64,000 bases of DNA from an uncultured Eudoraea sp. (GCF_947260015.1 NZ_CAMYOM010000001.1:84456-148455); one strand, 5' to 3'. Shown: positions 1 to 8,418, counted from the stretch's first letter. A program made the numbers and translations. The notes: generated by a model from the sequence alone, not told the origin.

Positions 1-998
1 CCTATTCAAAGGTGTTACTTAATGCCAATGAGAATCCCTATGGTCCTTCCGAAAGGGTTAGAAAAATACTTACAAATTCGTTTGATGAAGCATGTAGGTA
101 CCCGTTTCGAAGTTTATCCGGCTTAGTAGAAATGATTGCCTTAAAAGAAGGTGTAAACAAGGATTATGTGGTAGTAACCGGAGGTTCTACAGAAGGACTA
201 AAGGCCACCGGTCTTGTCTACGGACTTGGTAATGGCGAGATTATTTCTGCAGACCCCACTTTTCAGGCCATGTTACGGTATGCAGAAACATTTAAGGCAA
301 AAGTACATCGCGTCCCTTTAAATGCAGACATGGAACACGACTTGCCCGCTATGGCCGAAAAGATAAATAAGAATACCAGGCTTATTTTTATTTGCAATCC
401 AAATAATCCGACCGGTACTATTTTGAATAAATCAAGTTTACTGGACTTCTGTAAGTCCCATGATAATGATGCAGTAATATTTAGTGATGAAGCCTATTAT
501 GATTTTATTACAGAACCTGAATATCCTTCAATGGTAGAGTTGGTAAAAGAAGGAAGGAATATTATCGTTTCTAAAACATTTTCTAAAGTTTATGGTCTTG
601 CGGGATTACGAGTTGGTTATTTAATTGCCAAGCCGGAGATCGCCCGTAATTTGAAATCAGCTGTAATGGCAAATACCAATATACTGGCAATTGAGGCAGC
701 AAAGGAAGCCTTAAGAGATGATGAATTTTACAAGTATAGTATTATGCAAAATTTTAAGGCAAAATCACTAATCTACCAGTATCTGGATGATTTAGGCTTG
801 GAATATGTGAAGTCGCACACCAATTTTGTCTTTTTTAAAACCGGTAGGCCAATTCAAGGAGTGATTGATGATATGAAAAAGTACAATGTTCTTATTGGTC
901 GCCCTTTCCCCCCTTTAAACCAATGGGCTCGTATAAGTACCGGGAGATTAGCGGATATGGAGGTATTTGGTAAAGCTTTAAAACAAGTAATGAGTTAA
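1..998 (+). CDS. HisC-like PLP-dependent aminotransferase (5' truncated)
   Basis: Fold-type I pyridoxal-phosphate aminotransferase of the histidinol-phosphate aminotransferase-like group. The reading frame is open to the window edge (codons before the track's GTG also read through), so the true start lies upstream; a full protein of this family is usually 350-400 residues. Visible motifs are the N-terminal [10 protein letters not shown] substrate loop, [17 protein letters not shown] with the cofactor-ring Asp, and SKTFSKVYG carrying the Schiff-base Lys, followed by GLRVGYL and a C-terminal R-S-TG segment. Without the missing N terminus (often a Tat signal in Flavobacteriaceae paralogues) I cannot tell whether it serves histidine synthesis or another amino acid; no his genes are next to it. 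Confidence 0.85.
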   Translation, partial: YSKVLLNANENPYGPSERVRKILTNSFDEACRYPFRSLSGLVEMIALKEGVNKDYVVVTGGSTEGLKATGLVYGLGNGEIISADPTFQAMLRYAETFKAKVHRVPLNADMEHDLPAMAEKINKNTRLIFICNPNNPTGTILNKSSLLDFCKSHDNDAVIFSDEAYYDFITEPEYPSMVELVKEGRNIIVSKTFSKVYGLAGLRVGYLIAKPEIARNLKSAVMANTNILAIEAAKEALRDDEFYKYSIMQNFKAKSLIYQYLDDLGLEYVKSHTNFVFFKTGRPIQGVIDDMKKYNVLIGRPFPPLNQWARISTGRLADMEVFGKALKQVMS

Positions 999-1054
999 AT
1001 TATTTTATTTTTCACTTCTCTTTTATATTACAGCATACAATAGAACACTTTTTG

Positions 1055-1798
1055 ATGGAAAGTACAGAATTACATAATGAAAATACCATACATAAACACA
1101 CTGGGTTTTTAAAGAAATATGAAAAATATTTAGGCGAGTTCGTTTATGGCGGAATAGATGGTTGCGTGACTACTTTTGCTGTTGTAGCAGGCTCTGTAGG
1201 TGCTGGCCTCGGTAGTAATATTGTAATAATTCTTGGATTTGCAAATTTGCTGGCAGATGGGTTCGCTATGTCTGTTGGAGCTTACTTATCTAATAAAACA
1301 AAAAAAGATAATTACAATAAACATAAACAAATAGAATATTGGGAAGTTGATAATCTTCCTGAATTGGAAAAAGAAGAAATAAGGGTGATATACAAGGAAC
1401 AGGGTTTTGAAGGAGATCTTTTAGAAGAAGTAGTTAAAGTGATAACGAGCGACAAAGACCGATGGGTAAACGTAATGATGAAAGAGGAATTAGTAATGTT
1501 TGAAGAGGATAAATCTCCGGTAATAATTGGTGGTGTTACGTACATGTCGTTTATAATAATAGGTGTAATTCCACTTTTAGTATATGTGGTGGATTACATT
1601 TACCCACTAGAAAGTGATCTTTTTCTGCTTTCTTCCATTTTAACAGGAACAGGTTTTATCATAATTGGTTGGCTGAAAGCTTTTGTAAATCAGACGCCCT
1701 TTTGGAAAGGAATACTGGAAACACTATTATTAGGATGTATTGCAGCGATAGTAGCCTATTTTATTGGAGATTTCCTGGAACGGATAATAGTTTATTAA
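1055..1798 (+). CDS. VIT1/CCC1-family membrane transporter
   Basis: Inner-membrane protein of the VIT1/CCC1 family, members of which move Fe2+ or Mn2+ out of the cytoplasm. The first helix carries the family hallmark [15 protein letters not shown], followed by a second helix with [16 protein letters not shown], a cytoplasmic charged segment (roughly residues 85-150, rich in Glu, which in the family binds metal), and three more hydrophobic helices. Length (247 residues) fits the family. The ORF track begins at a TTG; the ATG one codon later is the better start. It is a single gene unit, about 50 bp after the aminotransferase. Substrate is inferred from the family only. Confidence 0.85.
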   Translation: MESTELHNENTIHKHTGFLKKYEKYLGEFVYGGIDGCVTTFAVVAGSVGAGLGSNIVIILGFANLLADGFAMSVGAYLSNKTKKDNYNKHKQIEYWEVDNLPELEKEEIRVIYKEQGFEGDLLEEVVKVITSDKDRWVNVMMKEELVMFEEDKSPVIIGGVTYMSFIIIGVIPLLVYVVDYIYPLESDLFLLSSILTGTGFIIIGWLKAFVNQTPFWKGILETLLLGCIAAIVAYFIGDFLERIIVY

Positions 1799-1935
1799 AA
1801 ATTATAAGGGTAGCACAAAACAGTAAATTAGCCCTTTTTAACGAATATATCTACCTAAAATCGGACTTCCTACGCTTAAAAGAAGGAAAAGTATTATTAT
1901 AGAGCTCTTATTATTTATTGATAAACCCATATCTA

Positions 1936-2031
1936 ATGAAAAAAAGAACTACACTTTCCTTTATCCTTTATAGTTTTTTTATTTTTTGTTTCCTCTGGTC
2001 GGTTTATATTTTTCTTTTTAAGTTTTCATAA
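1936..2031 (+). CDS. Possible 31-residue single-pass membrane peptide
   Basis: ATG-initiated short frame too small for the ORF track. It begins MKKRTTLSF and continues as one strongly hydrophobic, Phe-rich stretch with a Trp (FLWSVYIF), ending in a Lys-Phe-Ser tail, the layout of a small inner-membrane peptide with a basic cytoplasmic N terminus. No Shine-Dalgarno or clear promoter is seen. It could equally be a chance frame in T-rich DNA. Confidence 0.25.
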   Translation: MKKRTTLSFILYSFFIFCFLWSVYIFLFKFS

Positions 2032-2060
2032 AATCTGCATTCCTCATAGCATTGCAAAAT

Positions 2061-2088
2061 AAAAGCCAGCTTGTTAAAGCCGGCTTTT
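2061..2088 (-). terminator. Hairpin terminator for leftward HTH gene
   Basis: AAAAGCC-a-GCTT / AAGC-c-GGCTTTT stem with one internal mismatch and a short loop. On the minus strand it is followed by TTTTATTTT, so it most likely ends transcription of the HTH gene at 2165-2449. Confidence 0.55.
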
Positions 2089-2164
2089 AAAGAGAGATCA
2101 AACAAAAAACTAATTAACAATTCTCTTTATCCTATACGTCTCTTTGATCGTTCTTAATGAATAC

Positions 2165-2449
2165 TTAATTTAAATAGCTCCCTTTGAATAATTCAGTCAC
2201 TTCATTGTTATTCGTAACAGACAATGAAATTCGAAAATCGAGCTTAAAATGGTTACTGTAATAATACGTTTTCCTGCTTCTGCTGTACGCTACAGGAGCA
2301 TTAAAATCCTTTAAAACCTCCAGAAGATTATATACAGAGCGTTCGCTCAATTCCATTCTTCTTGCAAGTGACTGCGGTGGACCTGTACATTCTGACTCAA
2401 TTAGTAAATGAAGTTTTTGTAAGTTTTCCAAGGTTTTAATTTTATTCAT
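2165..2449 (-). CDS. Small HTH DNA-binding protein
   Basis: A 94-residue protein whose N-terminal 50 residues form a winged-helix/HTH of the HTH_11/DeoR type: LENLQKLHLLIES, then SLARRMELSERSVYNLLEVLK as helix-turn-helix, and a wing reading YSRSRKTYYYSN. The rest (FKLDFRISLSV) resembles the start of an effector domain but stops early, so this is either a stand-alone DNA-binding protein or the remnant of a longer regulator. Single gene with its own terminator; an unusually AT-rich 258 bp region separates it from the divergent XRE gene. Target genes unknown. Confidence 0.7.
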   Translation of the reverse strand: MNKIKTLENLQKLHLLIESECTGPPQSLARRMELSERSVYNLLEVLKDFNAPVAYSRSRKTYYYSNHFKLDFRISLSVTNNNEVTELFKGSYLN

Positions 2450-2663
2450 CTTCTACCCTTTTGTATCATAAAATAATTATCGGGGATATTTATTTAAAGT
2501 GTTTGTTGGAAATATGGCTTAATAATCCAGCTATATTAATTCTTTTATAATATTATAGAATATTTTCTATATTTCCAAATATATGTAGATATTTTTCTAC
2601 TTCCTTATAAAATATAATATCTCTCACAGGAATTCAGTTCTTTTTTATCTCTTTTTAAAACCC

Positions 2664-2671
2664 TATCTTTG
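2664..2671 (+). promoter_or_regulatory. Candidate -7 box of XRE gene
   Basis: TATCTTTG matches the Bacteroidota -7 pattern TAnnTTTG, 36 bp before the ATG of the 129-residue XRE protein. No good TTG is seen at -33 spacing. Confidence 0.4.
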
Positions 2672-2707
2672 ATAAAATGAAGTTTTATGTCGATTATTTT
2701 CTAGGAG

Positions 2708-3097
2708 ATGTTTAAAACAATAGATCGCTTAATGCAGTTTATTAAATTTGCCGGACTCAGTGCAAGGCAGTTCGATTTATCTATTGGTGCCAGTAATGGC
2801 TACACCTTACGAATGAAAAAGAACAATGCTTCTATCGGTAGTGATGTCATTGAAAACATCCTTAAGGTTTATCCACAGTTGAATGTCGTCTGGCTGATAA
2901 CTGGGGAAGGTGATATGTTGAAAAAGCAGGAAGAGGATGAAATTCTTGATTTTGATCATCTACCCAAATCGAGGCAACAAGAGATTGAAGATCTTATTGA
3001 ACAAAAAATCAAGGAACGCCAGGAAGAGGAATTAAAACGATTACTAAAAGAAGTTACAGAAGAGATTGAAAAAACGCAGAAGCGTATAAAAGAATAG
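2708..3097 (+). CDS. XRE-like helix-turn-helix regulator with coiled-coil tail
   Basis: 129 residues. The N-terminal ~70 residues are a lambda-repressor-like HTH domain of the type common in Flavobacteriaceae (GLSARQFDLSIGASNGY, IENILKVYPQLNVVWLITGEG). The C-terminal 50 residues are almost entirely Glu/Lys/Arg/Gln in a heptad-like pattern (LIEQKIKERQEEELKRLLKE), a probable coiled coil for oligomerisation. It shares the VYPQLNVVWLITGEG-type motif with the second XRE protein at 15605. It ends 2 bp before the convergent membrane protein gene. Regulated genes cannot be inferred. Confidence 0.75.
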   Translation: MFKTIDRLMQFIKFAGLSARQFDLSIGASNGYTLRMKKNNASIGSDVIENILKVYPQLNVVWLITGEGDMLKKQEEDEILDFDHLPKSRQQEIEDLIEQKIKERQEEELKRLLKEVTEEIEKTQKRIKE

Positions 3098-3099
3098 CA

Positions 3100-4356
3100 T
3101 TAATAATTAATCTTTAACTGTTTTACCAGTTCTTCCCTTAAGGTTATTAGCTTTATTAATTGCTGTTGGCCATTAGTTTCTTGAGCAATATCTTCCTTCA
3201 GTTTTTTAAATCTTTTTACATTTTTATTAAGCATGCTATTTGCGTTAAAATCAGCATTTTTTAGAATATCTTCTATCTCCTCCGACAGATGCTCATACAT
3301 TATTAATATTTCCACCCGGTATTTGATGGCTTTAGATATAACTATAAGAAGAAGTACAACACAAAATATGGCGGGAAACGCCCTTATATTACCAGCTGCA
3401 TCCAATGAACTTACATCCTGTGTGGCTTCCCAGAACTGAAAGGAATATAAAATTATTGGTGAAAGGATAGCGTATTTCCACCATTGCTGACAGGTAATAA
3501 ACCATAACACTAACGGAATAAGTATAATCAATTTTTGCAGCAAAAACCAAATGAAAATTCTCACATTCAGGAATCCATTGTTGTGGACTTGAATTATCCC
3601 TAATTCCAACTCCTGCTCGTTTTCAGGAATTAAATAATGTATAAACCAAAGAAGCGGTGTAAAAACTAACAAACAAACTACTATTAAATTTAGGCGATCT
3701 CGATGTGCGCCAGCAAACTCGTTTATTGAGCTATAATGCCTATTAAGCCGATTTTCTAATATTAGTTTTACATTATAGATTTTTTGAAGATAACTGGTCC
3801 GAGTTATTTTTTCTCTTTTCTCAATCAGAGATTCCAAATTTTGACGGTAAACATTATTGGAGTTACTGATGTTACGACTTATAATAGATTTAATTGAAAT
3901 CTCTAACTGTATTTTCCGATAGTGCTTAAAATAATAAGAATCCAAAAAAAAGATTATAATAATTGTTGATGAAATCAGCAAAACCTTAACCGTAATTGAG
4001 TAAATCTCAAAATAAAAGAGATGATAAGAGTACTTGCTAATTGGTTCAAATAAACTATCTATTATGTTGTATAAGTATAATAGTAATAAAGGAGCGATCA
4101 GGTATCTCCACTTTGTCGAAATTGAGGTAAACCATATCAATAATAGAGTAAATGGAATGATATCTTTAAAAAGATACCAAACAAAAAGTTTATTACTAAG
4201 GAAGTCATGCGAATATTCAAGTCCAAAAAATGAAAATCCCCTGAAATCAGAGCTAAAAAGCAAATGAATATAACCTAAAAATGGCAAAACAGCTATGATA
4301 AAAGCCATTATTACATCCAACATATATTTTCGTTGCCATTTAGATTTTAATGCCAT
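3100..4356 (-). CDS. Eight-TM membrane protein made of two fused 4-TM units
   Basis: 418-residue integral membrane protein of unrecognised function. Two halves each carry four hydrophobic helices (about residues 10-140 and 220-346), linked by a charged helical segment and followed by a second charged, probably coiled-coil tail. The halves share a motif: LFVWYLFKDIIPFTLLLIWF in the first and IFIWFLLQKLIILIPLVLWF in the second, each followed by W-(R/K)Y-...-P-...-Y. The second half also carries VHNNGFLNVR and WKYAILSPIILYSFQFWEA, which match the single-unit protein at 5627-6274. It therefore looks like an internal duplication plus a nearby single-copy paralogue. No enzymatic motif seen. Confidence 0.7.
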   Translation of the reverse strand: MALKSKWQRKYMLDVIMAFIIAVLPFLGYIHLLFSSDFRGFSFFGLEYSHDFLSNKLFVWYLFKDIIPFTLLLIWFTSISTKWRYLIAPLLLLYLYNIIDSLFEPISKYSYHLFYFEIYSITVKVLLISSTIIIIFFLDSYYFKHYRKIQLEISIKSIISRNISNSNNVYRQNLESLIEKREKITRTSYLQKIYNVKLILENRLNRHYSSINEFAGAHRDRLNLIVVCLLVFTPLLWFIHYLIPENEQELELGIIQVHNNGFLNVRIFIWFLLQKLIILIPLVLWFITCQQWWKYAILSPIILYSFQFWEATQDVSSLDAAGNIRAFPAIFCVVLLLIVISKAIKYRVEILIMYEHLSEEIEDILKNADFNANSMLNKNVKRFKKLKEDIAQETNGQQQLIKLITLREELVKQLKINY

Positions 4357-4476
4357 TGAAACTAATTTTTTTTACTGACAAATTCTATTTTTACCTTTAG
4401 AAAATATCTAAAAGTTTAGTCGCATGTTCTAATTATATATTAACAGACTATTAAATATACTGATTTTATCCTATAT

Positions 4477-4899
4477 ATGCAGAAAATAATCTATACAGTT
4501 AAAGAACTAGATATGGTTTCGAAAGAGATACTGGGCAACGTATCGTCTAGAATCCTCTGTTTTAACGGAGAAATGGGAGCCGGCAAAACCACACTAATTA
4601 AAGCGCTGGTCCGGAGTTTAGGTGGTGGCGATCAGGCCAATAGTCCCACCTTTGGGATTGTAAATGAATATCAAACTCAAAAAGGAGAGCTTTTGGGTTA
4701 TCATTTCGATTTTTACCGCCTGGAGAGTGAAGGAGAAGCCCTGGATCTGGGACTGGAAGACTATTTTAGTCAGGATACCTGGGTATTTATAGAATGGCCC
4801 GAAAAGATTGGATCACAACTACCCCAAAATTACACAAGAATTTCTCTGGAAATAGTTGATCCTGTTACCCGTAAAATTGAAATTACAAAAGCTGATTAA
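4477..4899 (+). CDS. tsaE: tRNA threonylcarbamoyladenosine biosynthesis ATPase TsaE
   Basis: Cytoplasmic P-loop ATPase that drives the TsaB-TsaD-TsaE complex making t6A37 on ANN-decoding tRNAs. The 140-residue length is typical. Walker A is FNGEMGAGKTTLIK (residues ~30-43), followed by the family's SPTFGIVNEY switch segment, HFDFYRLE, and FIEWPEK, all characteristic of TsaE (YjeE). It stands alone between two related membrane-protein genes; in many Flavobacteriaceae tsaE lies just upstream of ald, and here ald follows 1.5 kb downstream, so the intervening membrane and lipoprotein genes look like an insertion into a conserved neighbourhood (inference). Confidence 0.93.
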   Translation: MQKIIYTVKELDMVSKEILGNVSSRILCFNGEMGAGKTTLIKALVRSLGGGDQANSPTFGIVNEYQTQKGELLGYHFDFYRLESEGEALDLGLEDYFSQDTWVFIEWPEKIGSQLPQNYTRISLEIVDPVTRKIEITKAD

Positions 4900-5391
4900 T
4901 AATTTAAAGTGACTTAAGTATAATGGAATTATATACTTTGAAGCACTAATTTACCAGGAATGCCACTAATTATATCATCGATAAAGTGCACTAAAACATC
5001 GACCAATGATAGATGGGGTGAAAATATACATTCTTCTTTCTTCTCATTTGTTAAAATTTTATTTAAGAAAACAAGACTTTCTACGAATGTTCCTTTCTGT
5101 ATTTTAGATTTTAAATCATGAATTATTATAATAAATGTGCGATCAAGAATTAGAACTAATTAGTCTGTGACAAGTGAATTGATGTGATTTCGTTCGAGAA
5201 GAGAGGAATTCGCTATCGTAAAAGGCCCTTTTTTATTGCATTGAATTCGACGAACGGTAAAAATATCGTTAAAATGAATGATTTTTACGGTAAAAGGTTG
5301 TATTTTTCCGACAAATAACAATTTGGTAGTGTATTTTTTCCTACATTTGTTATTGAGAGCTAATCAAATCTTTAACGAAAAACGTATTACG
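4900..5391. other. Intergenic region, 492 bp
   Basis: No gene with a start codon. On the minus strand 4929-5159 is a 76-codon open frame lacking any ATG/GTG/TTG start, perhaps a decayed gene fragment. Upstream of the lipoprotein promoter, the 9-mer ACGGTAAAA occurs twice (5254-5262 and 5287-5295), 33 bp apart. Confidence 0.5.
5322..5349 (+). promoter_or_regulatory. Bacteroidota-type promoter of small lipoprotein
   Basis: TTTG (5322-5325), 16 nt, TACATTTG (5342-5349). The -7 box matches TAnnTTTG exactly; the spacing is at the short end. It overlaps the longer ORF-track frame starting at 5278, which supports starting the lipoprotein at the ATG at 5392. Confidence 0.5.
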
Positions 5392-5529
5392 ATGAACACT
5401 AAAAGAACTTTATTTGGAATTTGCACCTGCCTTATTCTGATGGCAGCATCCTGCACCTCGAACAGTACTGCAGACGATCAATTGTATGAAGATGCAGTGG
5501 AGAAAAAGGATATTATTCTTAGAGATTAA
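5392..5529 (+). CDS. 45-residue lipoprotein
   Basis: Very short lipoprotein: basic start MNTKRT, a hydrophobic stretch, and lipobox LMAASC with the modified Cys near residue 21, leaving a mature peptide of about 25 residues ending in DAVEKKDIILRD. I chose the ATG at 5392 rather than the track start at 5278, because 5392 gives a proper signal sequence and lies about 40 bp after a good promoter. A strong terminator 30 bp downstream makes it a monocistronic unit. Function unknown; it could be an entericidin-like stress lipoprotein by size alone. Confidence 0.65.
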   Translation: MNTKRTLFGICTCLILMAASCTSNSTADDQLYEDAVEKKDIILRD

Positions 5530-5560
5530 AAATTATTGAATATAAAATTACTTTTTAAAG

Positions 5561-5589
5561 AAAAGGGCAATCATAAATTGCCCTTTTTT
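5561..5589 (+). terminator. Rho-independent terminator after small lipoprotein
   Basis: Perfect 11-bp stem (AAAAGGGCAAT / ATTGCCCTTTT) with a 5-nt loop followed by T-rich DNA. The poly-A start makes it usable on both strands, but only the plus strand has a gene ending here. Confidence 0.85.
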
Positions 5590-5626
5590 ACGTTAAAGCA
5601 ATATATACCCTCGAAATATTGTTTTA

Positions 5627-6274
5627 ATGAGTCAAATTCCATTCAAGAGTAAAAAAGCCAAAACTAGATTGTATATAGAATCTATAGCTATTTTTTTAAT
5701 TATTGCCGCCCCTTTCATTTTTAAATTACATGATTATTTACCCAGAGACCCGGAGGCCACTTTCAATTTCCTGGGGATAACTATTGATAATAACGGATTT
5801 GCCAATGTGCGTACTTATGTGTGGTTCTTATTAGGTAAAATAGTTCCCTTTTATTTATTATTGATCTGGTTCTTTACCAACAAACACTGGTGGTATCATA
5901 TACTTTTAGTACCTATATGTATGTATGCCTTCCAGATATTAGAAGCCTTTTACTACTATGATGATCAAACTGTAGATATAGAAAACACTTTGTGGATCTT
6001 ACCGGTGTGTATGGTCGTCATTCCCTTTGTGTACTTTATTAGAGTAAAGCTTTACGATAAATATGTACACGGTATTGACCTGGACGCCATGGATGCAGAA
6101 CTCCAATACTACAAAGACAAAGAGCGACGGGAAAATGATAAAGTAGGTCTTAAGACAAAAATTGAAGATAAAATGGAAGAGGATCTATCGCAAAAAACAC
6201 CAGATAATGCACTGAAAAATATCTTTAAGCAGTTGCAACACTCTTTAAGAAGTTTGTTCAATATGTTTTTATAG
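5627..6274 (+). CDS. Four-TM membrane protein, paralogue of 3100-4356
   Basis: 215-residue inner-membrane protein. Four hydrophobic segments occupy about residues 14-150, with the shared motif NNGFANVRTYVWFLLGK, then a Leu-rich helix ending LIWF, then WWYHILLVPICMYAFQILEAF. These align with the C-terminal half of the 418-residue protein at 3100-4356 (NNGF-NVR, WFLL-K, WW, P-I-Y-FQ, EA). The C-terminal ~60 residues are charged and helical (DAMDAELQYYKDKERREND), possibly a cytoplasmic coiled coil. It is flanked by terminators on both sides and so is monocistronic. No catalytic motif is apparent; function unknown. Confidence 0.75.
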   Translation: MSQIPFKSKKAKTRLYIESIAIFLIIAAPFIFKLHDYLPRDPEATFNFLGITIDNNGFANVRTYVWFLLGKIVPFYLLLIWFFTNKHWWYHILLVPICMYAFQILEAFYYYDDQTVDIENTLWILPVCMVVIPFVYFIRVKLYDKYVHGIDLDAMDAELQYYKDKERRENDKVGLKTKIEDKMEEDLSQKTPDNALKNIFKQLQHSLRSLFNMFL

Positions 6275-6294
6275 AAGAAAAAATAATTAGTCTT

Positions 6295-6327
6295 AATCCT
6301 GCTCCCATAGAGCAGGATTTTTTTTTA
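6295..6327 (+). terminator. Rho-independent terminator
   Basis: Ten-bp stem AATCCTGCTC / GAGCAGGATT with loop CCATA followed by eight T residues; ends the 215-residue membrane protein transcript. Confidence 0.9.
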
Positions 6328-6368
6328 CCCCTTATCCATACAAACCCGCTTCATCAAAAAAAAAATTG

Positions 6369-6394
6369 TAATTTTGAGTTGACTGTAAATTTAC
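6369..6394 (+). promoter_or_regulatory. Candidate ald promoter with adjacent palindrome
   Basis: TAATTTTG (6369-6376) fits TAnnTTTG. It is followed at 6385-6394 by the perfect palindrome GTAAATTTAC, which would sit around the transcription start, a position suited to a repressor. No clear -33 TTG is seen. Confidence 0.4.
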
Positions 6395-6412
6395 GGTTAC
6401 CAATTACTTCTT

Positions 6413-7612
6413 ATGCATCAGCCTTCCTCACCATTTAGTAAACAGCAGCTACTTCCACAGGAAGAAACACTGGAAGTTTTAAAACAAAAAGGAGAACTCT
6501 TTATTGGGATCCCAAACGAAAACCAATACCAGGAAAAACGTATTTGCCTTACTCCCGATGCCGTAAATGCCTTAACCTCAAATGGTCACCGGGTTTTAAT
6601 GGAGGCGGGCGCAGGAGAAAGTGCGAGCTACACCGACAAGGAATATACAGAAGCAGGTGCCAATATAACACGCGACACAAAAAAAGTGTTTTCATGTCCG
6701 CTATTATTAAAAGTAGAGCCCCCTACCCTGTCGGAAATTCAATTGATGAATCCACAGGCGACTATTATTTCCGCATTGCAAATAAAAACAAGGTCTAAGG
6801 ACTATTTTGAGGAACTAGCCAAAAAAAGGATCACGGCAATAGCATTTGAATATATTCGGGATGAGGATGGTAAGTATCCTGCTGTTCGTTCCTTAAGTGA
6901 AATTGCGGGTATTGCTTCGGTGCTTATAGCTTCGGAAATCATGGCTGCTACCAACCAGGGCAACGGGCTTATGTTTGGTAATATTAGTGGGGTACCTCCA
7001 ATAGAAGTCGTAATCGTAGGGGCAGGAACCGTTGGAGAGTTTGCAGCCAGGTCCGCTTTAGGGCTCGGAGCCAATGTAAAAGTCTTTGATAATTCCCTTA
7101 CTAAATTACGGAACATTCAAACTAATCTTAAACAGACCATATATACTTCTACTCTGCAACCCAAGAACCTTTTAAAGAGTCTTAAGCGCTGTGATGTTGC
7201 AATAGGGGCCGTACGCGGTAGTGACAGATCACCTATTGTAGTTTCCAGTACTATGGTAGAACATATGAAAAAAGGATCAGTAATCATTGATGTAAGTATA
7301 GATATGGGGGGTTGTTTCGAAACCAGTGAGCTTACCACCCACGATAAACCCACTCGCGAAAAATTTGGTGTCATCCACTACGGCGTGCCCAATATTCCTG
7401 CAAGATATCCCAGAACGTCATCAGTGTCTATCAGTAATATTTTTACCCCATATCTACTCAAGATCGGAGAAGATGGAGGCCTGGAAAATTCATTGAGATT
7501 TGACAGGGGCCTGCGAAATGGATTATATATGTATCATGGCATACTTACTAATAAATCCGTTGGTGAATGGTTCGATCTGAAATACAGTGATATCAACTTC
7601 CTTATTTTTTAG
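6413..7612 (+). CDS. ald: Alanine dehydrogenase
   Basis: NAD-dependent enzyme interconverting L-alanine and pyruvate plus ammonia. The 399-residue protein has the AlaDH/PNT N-terminal domain (EKRICLTPDAVNALTSNGHRV, LLKVEPPT) and the Rossmann domain with VVIVGAGTVGEFAARSALGLGANVKVFD around residues 198-225, then GSVIIDVSIDMGGCFETS, VPNIPARYPRTSS and SISN. A ~35-residue N-terminal extension before GELFIGIPNE is typical of the Bacteroidota form. A promoter candidate lies 40 bp upstream, and the next gene starts 3 bp after the stop, so the two are co-transcribed. Confidence 0.93.
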   Translation: MHQPSSPFSKQQLLPQEETLEVLKQKGELFIGIPNENQYQEKRICLTPDAVNALTSNGHRVLMEAGAGESASYTDKEYTEAGANITRDTKKVFSCPLLLKVEPPTLSEIQLMNPQATIISALQIKTRSKDYFEELAKKRITAIAFEYIRDEDGKYPAVRSLSEIAGIASVLIASEIMAATNQGNGLMFGNISGVPPIEVVIVGAGTVGEFAARSALGLGANVKVFDNSLTKLRNIQTNLKQTIYTSTLQPKNLLKSLKRCDVAIGAVRGSDRSPIVVSSTMVEHMKKGSVIIDVSIDMGGCFETSELTTHDKPTREKFGVIHYGVPNIPARYPRTSSVSISNIFTPYLLKIGEDGGLENSLRFDRGLRNGLYMYHGILTNKSVGEWFDLKYSDINFLIF

Positions 7613-7615
7613 TTA

Positions 7616-8002
7616 ATGGCATTTCTGAAACGATTGGGATTTTACCTAATAGGATTATCAATCGGACTTGTTTTCCTTTTCTTCTTTCTGAAAAAAAAAT
7701 CTGATGAAACCGGCGTGAGCTTTTGTTACCTACCTAACTGTAGGGTATTAAAAGAATTGCGGTCCAAACCCCTCACCTATTCCAAGCAGATAGATCAGAT
7801 GGTTGCTGACCAAACCCTGGATTCTCTTACTATTGCCTACTTTATGAATGAAGGTGATGTTAATTTTAAAAAAAGTAACATTAGAAATACAACTTGTAAG
7901 ACCTATTTAATAGAAGGAATGGTAAAGGAAAAATTGATGGCTTTAACCATAAAGAACTGCGACAGTATAGTTATAATAGATAATTTACAAGACCTTGATT
8001 AA
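7616..8002 (+). CDS. Membrane-anchored DUF4258-like protein in ald operon
   Basis: 128-residue protein with one N-terminal membrane helix (about residues 8-27, LIGLSIGLVFLFFFL) and an extracytoplasmic domain with SFCYLPNCRVLKELRSKPL and a closing CDSIVIIDNLQDLD. The arrangement resembles the small DUF4258-domain protein that commonly follows ald in Flavobacteriaceae; I recognise this from context and overall pattern, not from a defining motif. It starts 3 bp after ald, implying translational coupling. Four Cys residues in the soluble part could form disulfides. Function unknown. Confidence 0.7.
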   Translation: MAFLKRLGFYLIGLSIGLVFLFFFLKKKSDETGVSFCYLPNCRVLKELRSKPLTYSKQIDQMVADQTLDSLTIAYFMNEGDVNFKKSNIRNTTCKTYLIEGMVKEKLMALTIKNCDSIVIIDNLQDLD

Positions 8003-8418
8003 TAAATAGATATGTAATATTTATTAAAGTTATAATAGATTTTTTTTGATACTAATAAACAAGAATCTATTAATGATGACTATTTTAGAAATTACGCTAA
8101 CTATCTTCTTAATGATAAGCTCTTACAAAATATTAATGAATATTAATATTTTGTAGTCTTATTCTTACTTACTATAAATCCAGATCTATTAAAGACTGTT
8201 ATCATCTAAAACTAAATTAGAAATTATTCCGTATATCAGTTCAGAAGTATAATAAATTGGGGCGTTTTGGAGTTATTATGTAGGATAAGTCGCTATTAAT
8301 TAGACTTTACCGGAGCGAACCCTAGATAACATACTTTTTATAGTATTCTAAAATTGAAAGTTAGCTATTGTTAATAGGGCTTAAAGTGAATATAATATCT
8401 CTGTGATAACAAATTTGT
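8003..8418. other. Intergenic region, 416 bp
   Basis: AT-rich; no convincing gene. It contains a perfect 11-bp inverted repeat at 8125-8135 / 8144-8154 (listed separately). Nothing else recognisable apart from very short frames. Confidence 0.6.
8125..8154. repeat. 11-bp perfect inverted repeat
   Basis: ACAAAATATTA and TAATATTTTGT separated by 8 nt. There is no T-run after either arm, so it is not a classical terminator; it could be an operator or a weak AT hairpin. Confidence 0.5.

Larger units (their letters stand above)
1799..2164. other. Intergenic region, 366 bp
   Basis: No established gene. It holds a possible 31-residue membrane peptide on the plus strand (listed separately) and a hairpin that is best oriented as a terminator for the leftward HTH gene. 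The rest is AT-rich without recognisable motifs. Confidence 0.6.

Noticed and set aside
6802-7374. Minus-strand ORFs of 104 and 85 residues within ald
   Set aside because: Shadows of a clear enzyme gene.
8074-8157. 27-codon hydrophobic frame in the intergenic region after the DUF4258-like gene
   Set aside because: Overlaps the AT-only inverted repeat and has no signal of selection; likely chance.
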